NCBI GenBank assembly: GCA_021324045.1
Contig: JAJPJV010000012.1
Coordinates: 1-56,971, forward strand
Reading direction: 5' to 3'
DNA: 56,971 bases
Source: Actinomycetota bacterium
GTDB taxonomy: Bacteria; Actinomycetota; Acidimicrobiia; Acidimicrobiales; RAAP-2
Every line of letters begins with the position of its first letter. The stretch's first letter is position 1. Below are positions 38,754 through 47,232 of this stretch, piece by piece. The position numbers and the translations under genes are program-made. The notes beneath the pieces are model-generated. The model made no database searches. It was given only the letters and a program-made list of their open reading frames with translations, and was not told where the DNA came from.

Positions 38754-38863
38754 CACTCTCTGAAGACGAGACTCGCGCCGGGACGCCGCTGCGCGCCTCC
38801 TGTGCTGTAGGCCCTGCCGGGAACGCCGCTGCCGAACGGCGCCTCGACCGGCGGCCGAATGGC

Positions 38864-40495
38864 TCACTTGTGTAAGCCGAGCTGGATCGATTTGACCAAG
38901 AGCATGGTGACCGCCACGATCAGGTACCCGCGCAGCGCATACATCGCGACCAACCGTGGCCGGGACCATACCGGGCGCTGGAGCAGGTTGAGGGGAGGCA
39001 TTCTCCAGGTCGCCTTCCGCTCCTCTGAGATTGTCTCGAGGGCAATTCGCCTTGGACGTGACCGAAGAGCGATCGCTCCGCCGATGGCGTAGGCGACAAG
39101 GAGCACGCATCCCAGGACCAAGGCCAGGATCTTGACGTTGAGCTGAGGGAACAGCGTCGTCGCCATGAGCACCAGGGACATCATGAGCAGGATCGAGACG
39201 ATGACCGTTGCGACCGCGTTCAGCCACGGCCGGTTGACCCAAGGACCCAGAACCTCCTTGTCGTTGCAGAGCAAGAGCAGGAACACGGTTGCGCTCGGCA
39301 ACAGGACCCCGGCAAGAGCCTGCACGCCCGTCGTGATGAGGCCAAGCGGAGCCCCCGGGATCAACACAATGGCCGCGGCAAGAACGACCATGCCCGCGAA
39401 GATCCCGTAGAAGAATCGGGCCTCACGCCAGCTGCGATGGAGCGAATGGCGAGCTCCGAAGACATCGCCGAACGCATACGACGTCGAAAGCGTCACCGAA
39501 GCTGCTCCGATCAACGACGCATTGAGCAACACCACGGCGAACAATGCCCCGGCGGCATGACCGACACGACGGTCCAGGCCGATGGCGACGCCAAGGGCAT
39601 TGGTGAAATGGCCTGCGTACCCAGAGCCGGCGAAAGCTGCAGCGACCACGGCGACTACGAGCGAGGCACCGATCACGGTCACGAAGGAACCGATGACGGT
39701 GTCCACGCGCTCGTAATTGATCCAGCGTGGGGTGATGCGCTTGTCGATGATGTTCGATTGCTGGAAGAACAACTGCCACGGCGCGACCGTCGTCCCGACA
39801 ATCGCGATAATGAGCAGGACCGAGGTCGAGTTGAAGCCGCCTTTGACCCCCGGGACAACGAGATCGTGGAGAAAAGAGCTGACCGGCGGGTGGCTGAAGA
39901 CTGCGAGGGGGATCACCAAGAAGTTGGCGAAGATGAAGACGAACATGAAACGTTCCCACCGCCGGAAGCTGCCCGTTGCGGTCATGACGACAAGGAGGAT
40001 CGCCGCGATGGGAACCGACACGTCCGCACTGACGTTGAAATAGCGGAGTGACAGACTCACTCCGATGAATTCGGTGACGATGGTGAGGAAGTTCAGGATG
40101 AACAGGTCTCCGACCGAGAAGGCCCCCCAGAACTTGCCGAAGCGCTCATTGATCAAGCGGGCATGGCCGACGCCGGTGACCGCTCCGAGCCGAACGACCA
40201 TCTCCTGATTGACAATCAGCACCGGGATGAGCAGCGGAAGGGTCCAAAGGAGCGTCAGCCCGAAGTTCTGACCGGCCTGGGCGTAGGTGGCTATGCCACC
40301 GGCGTCGTTGTCCCCGACCATGACGATGATGCCAGGACCCATGATCGCCAACAGCGTGAGGATCCTCGCGGCCCACGACCGCCTGCGCGCAATGTCGTGC
40401 TGGCGAATCGTCCCGAAGGCGCCACGGATGTCACCGTGGTGTGCCTCGTCGAGCACGGCGTCGACGTGCTGGGCTTGGGAGACTGTCTCGGCCAT
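38864..40495 (-). CDS. Nramp-like divalent metal (possibly Mg2+) transporter
   Basis: A 543-residue carrier with about 11 membrane helices of the Nramp fold. Helix 1 has GPGIIVMVGDNDAGGIATY; the canonical metal-binding DPGN is DAGG (64-67), keeping Asp but losing Asn. In helix 6 the canonical MPHN is APWQ (238-241), so the soft Met ligand is Ala. Such changes are reported for Nramp-related magnesium transporters and predict harder ions than Fe/Mn. The ATG has GAGGT about 7 bases upstream. The next gene upstream encodes a detached MgtE-type sensor, consistent with Mg2+. A 386-base structured spacer separates the two. Confidence 0.88.
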   Translation of the reverse strand: MAETVSQAQHVDAVLDEAHHGDIRGAFGTIRQHDIARRRSWAARILTLLAIMGPGIIVMVGDNDAGGIATYAQAGQNFGLTLLWTLPLLIPVLIVNQEMVVRLGAVTGVGHARLINERFGKFWGAFSVGDLFILNFLTIVTEFIGVSLSLRYFNVSADVSVPIAAILLVVMTATGSFRRWERFMFVFIFANFLVIPLAVFSHPPVSSFLHDLVVPGVKGGFNSTSVLLIIAIVGTTVAPWQLFFQQSNIIDKRITPRWINYERVDTVIGSFVTVIGASLVVAVVAAAFAGSGYAGHFTNALGVAIGLDRRVGHAAGALFAVVLLNASLIGAASVTLSTSYAFGDVFGARHSLHRSWREARFFYGIFAGMVVLAAAIVLIPGAPLGLITTGVQALAGVLLPSATVFLLLLCNDKEVLGPWVNRPWLNAVATVIVSILLMMSLVLMATTLFPQLNVKILALVLGCVLLVAYAIGGAIALRSRPRRIALETISEERKATWRMPPLNLLQRPVWSRPRLVAMYALRGYLIVAVTMLLVKSIQLGLHK

Positions 40496-40881
40496 GCTCT
40501 GACCTCGGTAGCTCGAGCGTGTGCGAATGGACGTTTAGCGTGCACGCCCGAGCGCAGGAAGAGACAGCCCGGGATCAGCCCAACGGCCGTCGGTCCTGCC
40601 TGGTGCGCGCACGCGTCATTGGTCGTAACGACCGGTCAGCGTGCAGCGGTGCTCCTCTGTCTGGCCCTCCGATGCCGCGCCCACGAGAGCTGTCCGGTGG
40701 GCGCCGGACGGCGTGGAGAACCTCCACGCCTCTCTCGTCAAGGAATCAGGCAAGATGCGGCATTGCCTACACCATGATGATAGCGGGTCGGGAACAACGC
40801 TAAAAGCCGCACTACCAGGCCGAGGGCCTCGTTGTCGCGGATCGAAGGGACCCAGCCGAGCGAACCCGATTGGGGGCCGGC
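40496..40881 (-). other. Structured intergenic/leader region upstream of the Nramp-like gene
   Basis: 386 bases with no coding frame. On the minus strand, in order, they hold TATCAT or TAGGCA promoter-like boxes (about 40766-40785), a GGCAA/TTGCC hairpin, a 56-base three-way junction, a GGTCG-TTA-CGACC hairpin near 40630 and the GAGGT ribosome site. The layout suggests a long 5' leader on the transporter mRNA. It lacks the AGGTGAGGCTCC-type core of the M-box. Confidence 0.55.
40683..40738 (-). ncRNA. Candidate three-way-junction leader RNA
   Basis: Outer stem ACGAGAG (40738-40732) pairs with CTCTCGT (40689-40683). Inside are a 9-bp hairpin GGCGTGGAG-GTT-CTCCACGCC and, directly adjacent, a 6-bp hairpin GTCCGG-CGCCCA-CCGGAC. 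That is 22 perfect Watson-Crick pairs in 56 bases, 188 bases before the Nramp-like ATG. It could be a metal-sensing leader or, less likely, a terminator of the upstream gene. It matches no riboswitch class I know. Confidence 0.5.
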
Positions 40882-42171
40882 TCACTCCTCGGCTGCAGTC
40901 ATACCGAAGTCCCGTCGCCAACCCGTTGGGAGCATCAACCGTAGCAGGTCGTCGACCGTCACTACGCCGATCATGTGATGCCCTTCATCCATGACCGGAA
41001 GAACGGTGAGGTTGTAATCAGACATCTTCCGCAGGATCGAATGGACGTCCCAATCCGAATGGACATGAGGCGGATCTCGCTCGACGACGGACGCCAGGCT
41101 CGCCTCCGGAGAGGATTGGACGAGTGAGACCACCGAAACCATCCCCGACAGCACGCCGTCGTCATCGTGAGTGAAGATTGCGCCAAGGGCTTCCGGGGGG
41201 GCCGTGCTCGATCTCACCGCCTCGAGCGCCTCGTGGACCTTGGTCGCCTCAGGAAGGCAGAGAAAGTCAGGGCTCATCAGGCCGCCGGCGGTCTCGGGGT
41301 TGTAGTTGAGCAGCTCCCGAATCTTTCGCTGCGTGGTTGCCGGAAGGAGCTGCAAAACAGGGAGTCGTCGGTCCTGATCGAGCTCGCTGATGAGGTCTGC
41401 CGCCGCGTCGGGCGCCATGGAGGCCAGGATCCGGGCAGCCTCCTCGTTGGAGCGTGACTGGAGGAACTCAAGCTGGAAGTCGGCGTCGAGCTCTTCGAAG
41501 ACATCGGCCTCGAGCTCCCGGTCCTGACCGACGGCCTCAATGATCTCTTCGCCCTCTTCGTGCGAGGCAGCTTCGACCAGGTCGGCGATCTGGGCCGGAT
41601 GAAGCCGTGCCAGCTTCCGATACGGGATGCGGAGGCGTGCGCTCGGAACGTGAGCGACAAACGGCTGGATGTTCGCCCAGTCGATCACCGGTCCGATCCC
41701 TGCAGCGTGCCCACGGAAGCGGCGGAAGAGGCGCCGGAACGCCACGCGAGGGCTGGGATCGACAGCGACGACCTCCCAGCGACCGTCGACGTGAGCCAAC
41801 TCGATCTCGTTGGCCCGGATCAGTCTCGCACCCTGGAGGTTGATGAGGTGTCGCGCGTAGAGATCCTGCGCCAGGAGCAGCTCCCCGGGTCGACGCTCGA
41901 AGCGCTGCAGGTTGAGTGTGTCACCAACGAGCACCGCGCGCCCTGGTTCGATACTGGCAATCCGGGCCATCGGAACGAAGAGTGACCGGTGACCGATGCG
42001 AACGACGAGGCCGACCAGCGGCGGATGGGCAGCAGCGCCGGGACGAACCACGACATCCTCGACCCGCCCTAACCGATCCCCGGAGCTGTCGACGAGCGCG
42101 GCTTTCACGACATCTGACAGGTGCAGGATCTCGACGCTGAGCCCTCGACTGGCGTCCCGAGCGATGGTCAC
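40882..42171 (-). CDS. Soluble PRC-barrel / MgtE N-domain / CBS-pair protein
   Basis: 429 residues with no membrane helix. Residues 10-150 look like two PRC-barrel-like units (LSDVVKAALVDSSGDRLGRV and later LLLAQDLYARHL). Residues about 190-300 are the superhelical MgtE N domain (LARLHPAQIADLVEAA, FEELDADFQLEFL, ILASMAPDAAADLI), followed by the MgtE-type junction YNPETAGGLMSPDF. A CBS pair (about 300-425) ends TVDDLLRLMLP. In MgtE these parts sense Mg2+ and gate the pore; here the pore domain is absent and an Nramp-like carrier is the next gene. A GTG start with GGAGGTG 5 bases upstream is preceded by TAGCGT. Confidence 0.88.
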   Translation of the reverse strand: MTIARDASRGLSVEILHLSDVVKAALVDSSGDRLGRVEDVVVRPGAAAHPPLVGLVVRIGHRSLFVPMARIASIEPGRAVLVGDTLNLQRFERRPGELLLAQDLYARHLINLQGARLIRANEIELAHVDGRWEVVAVDPSPRVAFRRLFRRFRGHAAGIGPVIDWANIQPFVAHVPSARLRIPYRKLARLHPAQIADLVEAASHEEGEEIIEAVGQDRELEADVFEELDADFQLEFLQSRSNEEAARILASMAPDAAADLISELDQDRRLPVLQLLPATTQRKIRELLNYNPETAGGLMSPDFLCLPEATKVHEALEAVRSSTAPPEALGAIFTHDDDGVLSGMVSVVSLVQSSPEASLASVVERDPPHVHSDWDVHSILRKMSDYNLTVLPVMDEGHHMIGVVTVDDLLRLMLPTGWRRDFGMTAAEE

Positions 42172-42257
42172 GTTTTCACCTCCACGCTACCCGACGCGAA
42201 GGCAACGAGCCTTCGCCACGTCCCTGGTGCGCGCTAGAAGGAGCGCAGAGCCTGTGC

Positions 42258-43379
42258 TCAGTGTGCTCCGGTCGCCTGGAGCACAGCGAGGGTGGTGGCC
42301 AGGGAGAGCGGGGTCACCACGGCGCCGAGCCGCACCGCGCGCGCCACCGAGGGAGAGGCGCCCACCGACCGTGCTGCTCGAAGCCAGAGGACCCACGCCA
42401 GCGAGCCGCTGATGAACAGGTTTGGACCAAGGTTGAGCCCTGCGAGCAGGGCATAGGGGTGCGGCGGTGGTCTCGAGGCCAGCAACGACGCCGCGGGGAG
42501 GTTGTTGAGGGCAACCGAAGCCAGCGCGCCAACGCCTCCGGTCGCCCACGGGTCGAGGTGCGTAAGCAGCTCCGAGGGACCAGACCAGCTACGACCGACG
42601 ACGCCGAGGGCGGCTGCGATCCCGAAGAGCCCTACGAGCACGGGCAGGCCGAGCGTCGTTCGCACCCGCTCGAGGCGCTCACGACCCTGCCCCACACGGA
42701 CCGCCGCTGCCGCAATGCCGACCCCGGCGACCGGAAGCGCCGGTGAAGGAAGTGCAACGACCAACACGATCGCCGCCGCCACCGCCGCAGCGCCAACCCC
42801 GATCACTGGCCGGCCCAATGGCTCTTGTGGGTCGTAGCTCCCTGAGCGCCGGTGCTCAAGGACAGCAACGGATACGCCCGTCACAGCGATCGCGGCCAGC
42901 CATGCACCGGCAGTGCGGGTGAAGAAGGCACCGCCTGAGAGATGCAAGTGCCCGAGAACGATCAAGTTGGTCAGGTTCGAACCTGGAAGCAGCAACGACG
43001 CGGCGTTCGAGAGCAGCAAGCAGGAATAGATCATGGTGCCGTCGCTGTCGCCCCTCTTCCTCGTCGTGTACACCATGACTGGTGTCAGGAAGGCGACCGA
43101 GGTGTCGAGGTTCAAGACAGCTGTCACGAGCGCGACAGCGATTACGGAGCCGACGAACAACGTGCTTTCGGCGCGTGCTCGACGAGCAAGGCGATGGCCG
43201 ATCGCGGAAAAGAGACCGTCGCCGTCAGCCACGACCCCGATGAGCAGCAATCCAGCAACGAGGACGAATGGGGGCCAATCCTGTGCAGCTGCCGCCTGTG
43301 CCTCACTCGGTCGAACGAGCGCCGCAACGACGATGCAAACCCCACCGAGGACTCCGAAAAGCTGCGCCCTTTGCACCAC
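42258..43379 (-). CDS. ArsB/SLC13-type permease
   Basis: A 373-residue membrane protein with about 10 helices. Family blocks are VLNLDTSVAFLTPVMVYT (helix-loop typical of the ion-transporter superfamily), LLLSNAASLLLPGSNLTNLIV and, in the second half, ASVALNNLPAASLLAS and LAGLNLGPNLFISGSLAWVLWL. The two NxP/GxN re-entrant regions match ArsB/NhaD/CitM carriers. The substrate could be an oxyanion, a carboxylate or sodium/proton. It starts 3 bases after the debranching-type glycosidase stop on the same strand and is likely co-transcribed, although that pairing has no known logic. No ars regulator is seen. Confidence 0.78.
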   Translation of the reverse strand: MVQRAQLFGVLGGVCIVVAALVRPSEAQAAAAQDWPPFVLVAGLLLIGVVADGDGLFSAIGHRLARRARAESTLFVGSVIAVALVTAVLNLDTSVAFLTPVMVYTTRKRGDSDGTMIYSCLLLSNAASLLLPGSNLTNLIVLGHLHLSGGAFFTRTAGAWLAAIAVTGVSVAVLEHRRSGSYDPQEPLGRPVIGVGAAAVAAAIVLVVALPSPALPVAGVGIAAAAVRVGQGRERLERVRTTLGLPVLVGLFGIAAALGVVGRSWSGPSELLTHLDPWATGGVGALASVALNNLPAASLLASRPPPHPYALLAGLNLGPNLFISGSLAWVLWLRAARSVGASPSVARAVRLGAVVTPLSLATTLAVLQATGAH

Positions 43380-43382
43380 CGG

Positions 43383-45503
43383 TCATTCCGGGCCGGTGCG
43401 AACGACGCGGACACCTTTAGGCAGGTCCTCGACCAGCACCTCGTCGCCAGAGACCTCGATCGTCACCCTCTGATCGGCAAGTGGGACGTTCTCTACGCGA
43501 AGATTGCCAATCCTGGGAGGAAGATTGGGGGCAACCGCGAGCTCCCCGCGAGGAATCGATGGATCAAGACCGAGCAGAGTCCGCACCATGCAGAAGACCG
43601 ATGCGGCTGCCCACGCCTGCGGAGAGCAAGACGTCGGATATGCAACAGGGAACGCAAACTCGCCTCGATCAAAGCCGCAGAACAGTTCTGGGAGGCGGCC
43701 GCCGAAATGGTCGGCGGCATCGAGTAAGCCACTGATGATCTTTTGCGCTTCCTCGACAAAGCCATAGCGCATTAGCCCTGCCGCGCTGATCGCGGTGTCG
43801 TGCGGCCAAACTGAGCCGTTCTGGTAACTCATCGGGTTATATGCCCCCATAGAAGAGGCCAGGGTCCGGATTCCCCACCCAGCGAACATATTGGGGTCAA
43901 TGAGATGTCGTGCGATCTCAGCCGCCTTCTCACGATCAACAATTCCTGTCCAGAGGCAGTGCCCGATGTTCGACGTGAGCGAGTCAATCGGCCGTTTGTC
44001 GGGACCGAGTCCTACGGCCAACCACCCGTGCTCTTCGAGCCAGAACCTCTCGTTGAATGCCTCCTTCAACCGAGCTGCCTTGCGTCGATAATGCTCTGCG
44101 GTGCTTTCGTCTCCTGCTTCGTCGGCGAGCTCAGCCCTTCCGAGGTATGCCGCGTAGGTGTAGCCCTGCACCTCACACAGAGCAATGGGCGGCTCTGCGG
44201 CTCGACCCGAGGCGTAACTGATGCCGTCAAAGGAATCCTTCCACCCCTGGTGCAACAGGCCCCTATCAGTCATCCGCTTGTACTCGACGAACCCGTCGCC
44301 GTCCTGATCGCCGTAATGGTCGATCCATTGCAGGGCCCGATCTGCGTTCGGTAGCAGGCTCTTGACCACCTCCTGACCGAGACCCCAACGCCTGAGTTCG
44401 GCCAGCAACATGACAAAGAGCGGCGTGGCGTCGACCGTCCCGTAGTAGACATCCCCGACGCCTTCGAAGAGCGGAGCGCCCCATCGGATCTCATGGAGGA
44501 TCCTGCCGGGCTGCTCCTCGGTAAGGGGATCTTCCTTCTCCCCCTGAAGCTGGGCAAGGGTGAGGAGGGTTCCCTCGGCAAGCGTAGGGTCGACGAGTAG
44601 GGTCATCCACGACGTCAAGAGCGAGTCGCGGCCGAAAACCGTCATGAACCATGGAGAGCCAGCAGCAACGATCGCTCGATTTGGAAGCGCGGGGTCAAAG
44701 ATCCGAAGGGCGCCAAGATCCTCGACCGCGATGGCGACGACATCCTCTAGAACCTCGTCATCGCTGCGGACAGTCGCCGTTCGTCTTCGCCAGGAGTGGA
44801 GCCGTACCGCAGGAGCTGAATACTGCACCGGTATGCCGGTTGCGAACTCCGGCGTTGCGCGCACCCCATCAGTGGAGAGCGAGAAGTGCATCGAACCCCG
44901 CCACTCGCCTCGTGCAGGAACGACGATCTGCATCAGCAAACGGCCCGGGCTCGCGATGACAGGACCTAGGACGTCCAAAAGCAGCTCACGTTCCCGGTCT
45001 GACCAATCGCTCCAATAGCGCAGCCCTGACTCGGTCACCTCGATCGAGGGAGGCGGGCGTCGAGCCGGCCTCCCCTCCTTGACCTCGAACAGGTGCGCAA
45101 AGTCCGCTTCTACTTCAATGGAAACCGTGCAAGCGCTGGGCTCGGCTGCGAGATTGCGAAGTACGAGATCTTCCCGCATCCCGTTGCCGACGTAACGATG
45201 GCGCACCACCAGCAATGTGCTGTCCGCTTGTCCCCCCCGCGGGTGTGCTCGGGTGACGAACGTCCCTGCGAACGGCTCTGGCGTCTCGACAGACAGCGGC
45301 TCGAGCGCCGCACCGTTGATCTGCATCCGCCAACCGGAGAGGAATCGGGTGTCCCTAAAGAACAGCCCTTGGGTCATCCCCGGTTCCATGTCCCCATTTG
45401 GGGAAGAAATGGCGAAGCACGCCCCCTCCACCAAGGTCACAGCTGATGCAGGGCCGGACGTTGCTGGGGGCGAACCCATGTAGGTCCAGGCAGAGACCGT
45501 CAT
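43383..45503 (-). CDS. Glycogen debranching-type amylo-alpha-1,6-glucosidase
   Basis: 706 residues, cytoplasmic. The N-terminal domain (about 20-220, VTLVEGACFAISSPNGDM then GLFFRDTRFLSGW) is the GDE_N beta domain. The C-terminal (alpha/alpha)6 barrel has MTVFGRDSLLTSW near residue 293, VDATPLFVMLL, LLHQGWKDSFDGI, VQGYTYAAYLGRAE and NGSVWPHDTAI, the standard GH63/GDE barrel blocks. It probably cleaves alpha-1,6 or other alpha-glucosidic bonds in storage or osmolyte glucans. It sits between a GT4 glycosyltransferase and the ArsB-like permease. The start at 45503 has no ribosome site; an ATG at 45479 is possible. Confidence 0.88.
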   Translation of the reverse strand: MTVSAWTYMGSPPATSGPASAVTLVEGACFAISSPNGDMEPGMTQGLFFRDTRFLSGWRMQINGAALEPLSVETPEPFAGTFVTRAHPRGGQADSTLLVVRHRYVGNGMREDLVLRNLAAEPSACTVSIEVEADFAHLFEVKEGRPARRPPPSIEVTESGLRYWSDWSDRERELLLDVLGPVIASPGRLLMQIVVPARGEWRGSMHFSLSTDGVRATPEFATGIPVQYSAPAVRLHSWRRRTATVRSDDEVLEDVVAIAVEDLGALRIFDPALPNRAIVAAGSPWFMTVFGRDSLLTSWMTLLVDPTLAEGTLLTLAQLQGEKEDPLTEEQPGRILHEIRWGAPLFEGVGDVYYGTVDATPLFVMLLAELRRWGLGQEVVKSLLPNADRALQWIDHYGDQDGDGFVEYKRMTDRGLLHQGWKDSFDGISYASGRAAEPPIALCEVQGYTYAAYLGRAELADEAGDESTAEHYRRKAARLKEAFNERFWLEEHGWLAVGLGPDKRPIDSLTSNIGHCLWTGIVDREKAAEIARHLIDPNMFAGWGIRTLASSMGAYNPMSYQNGSVWPHDTAISAAGLMRYGFVEEAQKIISGLLDAADHFGGRLPELFCGFDRGEFAFPVAYPTSCSPQAWAAASVFCMVRTLLGLDPSIPRGELAVAPNLPPRIGNLRVENVPLADQRVTIEVSGDEVLVEDLPKGVRVVRTGPE

Positions 45504-45603
45504 CGGTCAGTTCCGCAACGTTCCCGCGGGGACCTCGCGAGGCTGCCGCCGCCTGACGCCCGTCATGACTGGTTCTGGAACTCTTGGCGCAGCGGCGACG
45601 AGC

Positions 45604-46761
45604 TCAGCTCGCCTCGCGAGCGGCGAGGTCCGCGGTCGCTGGGGCCGTCGGACGGCGAAGAGCCAGCTCCGCGGCCGATGTCGGTACCGGTGCACCCGGC
45701 CCAATCGAGGCCGTCCAGAGCGTGCTCGAAAGCGAAGCACGTTTCGACCCATCGAGGAGCTCTTCGTAGAAGCGGACATGCTGTCGTACCATGCGCTTGA
45801 GGGAAAAACGCTCGGCAACGTATGAACGACACCGTTCGCGCTCGAGCGACGCCACCTTACCCAAGGCTTCGACCAGCGCGTCCTCACTGGAGCAGAGGTA
45901 GCCCACCGTGCCGTCGTCGACAATCTCGGGTGCCGCCCCAGACCGCGTCGCGATCACTGGCGTGCCACATGCCATTGCCTCCACCATGACCATCCCGAAT
46001 GGTTCGGGCCATGCAATCGGGTTAAGAAGACACAGGGCGTCCCCGAGGAGCTCTGCCTTCGCCTCTCGATTGACTTCCCCAAGGTACTCGACGCCTCCTC
46101 CCAGCTGGGGTCGAATGGCGGCTTCGAAGTACTCCTTCTCCGCTGGCTCCGAGCACTTTGCTGCAATCAGCAGCGGAATCCCTGCGCGGCGAGCGACCCG
46201 GGCAGCGACGTGCGCCCCTTTGTTCGGGTGGAGTCGACCCAGGAAGAGTGCATAGCCGCCCTGACCAGGGCCGATCGGCCACTCCTCGACATCGATGCCG
46301 TGGTGGATCACTGCGGCAATTGGGATCCCCTTCGCCAACGAGGCCTGGTGGTGCGAGATCGCAATGATAGGGACCTCCGGAGCGATCGCCCGATACAGGG
46401 GCGTCAGTGTGGAATCGAAGGGCCCATGGTTCGTGGTGACCACCTGAAGATCTGGGAACCACTTCGAGTAGAGCGGCCCAACGAGCGTGTGATCGTGAAC
46501 GATGTCGCATGCCTTCAGATGTCGATAGGCGTGCAGTACATGGAGGAGCTCGGCCGTGGCGTCCCCTGTCCCGATGCCGACGGCACGCTCGTGGACGTGG
46601 ACTTTGGGGACAGGACAGGTGCTCTCACCGGTCGTCGCGAGCAGCACCTCGTGACCTTCCGCTTGCAGCCCGCGGACCAGGCAGTCCAGGACCCCTTCCG
46701 TCCCCCCGTACCCCAGCGGTGGGACTGGGAGCCAAGGTGGAGCAATGATCCCGATACGCAT
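45604..46761 (-). CDS. GT4-family glycosyltransferase
   Basis: A 385-residue GT-B enzyme. The N-terminal half opens RIGIIAPPWLPVPPLGYGGTE with the Gly-rich nucleotide loop. The C-terminal half has ALFLGRLHPNKGAHVAARVA and the retaining GT4 EX7E motif EPFGMVMVEAMACGTPVIA near residue 267. It uses a nucleotide sugar to build an alpha-linked glycoside. The closest architecture resembles actinobacterial trehalose/glucan or lipid glycosyltransferases; the acceptor is unknown. The ATG at 46761 (RIGIIAPPW) is preferred over one 12 codons upstream. The C-terminal 45 residues are disordered. It lies 100 bases upstream of the debranching-type gene. Confidence 0.88.
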   Translation of the reverse strand: MRIGIIAPPWLPVPPLGYGGTEGVLDCLVRGLQAEGHEVLLATTGESTCPVPKVHVHERAVGIGTGDATAELLHVLHAYRHLKACDIVHDHTLVGPLYSKWFPDLQVVTTNHGPFDSTLTPLYRAIAPEVPIIAISHHQASLAKGIPIAAVIHHGIDVEEWPIGPGQGGYALFLGRLHPNKGAHVAARVARRAGIPLLIAAKCSEPAEKEYFEAAIRPQLGGGVEYLGEVNREAKAELLGDALCLLNPIAWPEPFGMVMVEAMACGTPVIATRSGAAPEIVDDGTVGYLCSSEDALVEALGKVASLERERCRSYVAERFSLKRMVRQHVRFYEELLDGSKRASLSSTLWTASIGPGAPVPTSAAELALRRPTAPATADLAAREAS

Positions 46762-47232
46762 CTCTGTTCGTCGCAACTGTAGTGGCAACTGGAGCACGCC
46801 CCGTCACAGCTCCACGGACTGTCCGAGACCCTCGGCCTGGAGGTGGCTCCAGCTCGAGGTCACGAGCCAGGCAGATTTTCACATGGCAAGGTCGAGCCCG
46901 TAGCACGCTGCTCGCCGACCAGGCTGGCTCCCGCCTGAACCCATCCTCACCGGCGCCCTCGGGATGCGGTCCGCTGGGCTGCACCGGCGGGACGCCGCCT
47001 CTCGGGAGGATCCGCCCGACCGCCCGTGGCGGCACTCACCAGCGTCCCAACCACGCCGGCCCGACCGTCTTGTGTACGCCACCAGGTTCTCGGCTCAGCA
47101 GCGGGGGTGATACCGAGATCACTCCAGGAGCCTGGCACCGTGGCTGTGGTGCGCTCGAGTGATCGCATGACAACCAACCTTGGAGGGGCGGGACGAAGCC
47201 CGTACCATGGAGGCCCTGCATACACTGCATGG
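46762..47232. other. Divergent intergenic region, no gene seen
   Basis: 471 bases between the GT4 gene and the methyltransferase, which diverge. Open frames on both strands are Arg/Pro/Gly-rich without homology. The right edge carries the methyltransferase promoter. No RNA family was recognised. Confidence 0.5.
47221..47226 (+). promoter_or_regulatory. TACACT -10 box of the methyltransferase (leaderless)
   Basis: TACACT is followed by 6 bases and the ATG at 47233. An overlapping ATG at 47229 in another frame would start at the expected transcript edge too. Confidence 0.4.

Noticed and set aside
40496-40881. M-box or yybP-ykoY type riboswitch upstream of the Nramp-like gene
   Set aside because: The conserved AGGTGAGGCTCC-type and GGGGAGTAG-type cores are absent; reported only as an unassigned structured leader.
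46782-47162. 126-residue plus-strand frame
   Set aside because: Low-complexity Pro/Gly/Arg composition with no start signal, between divergent genes.
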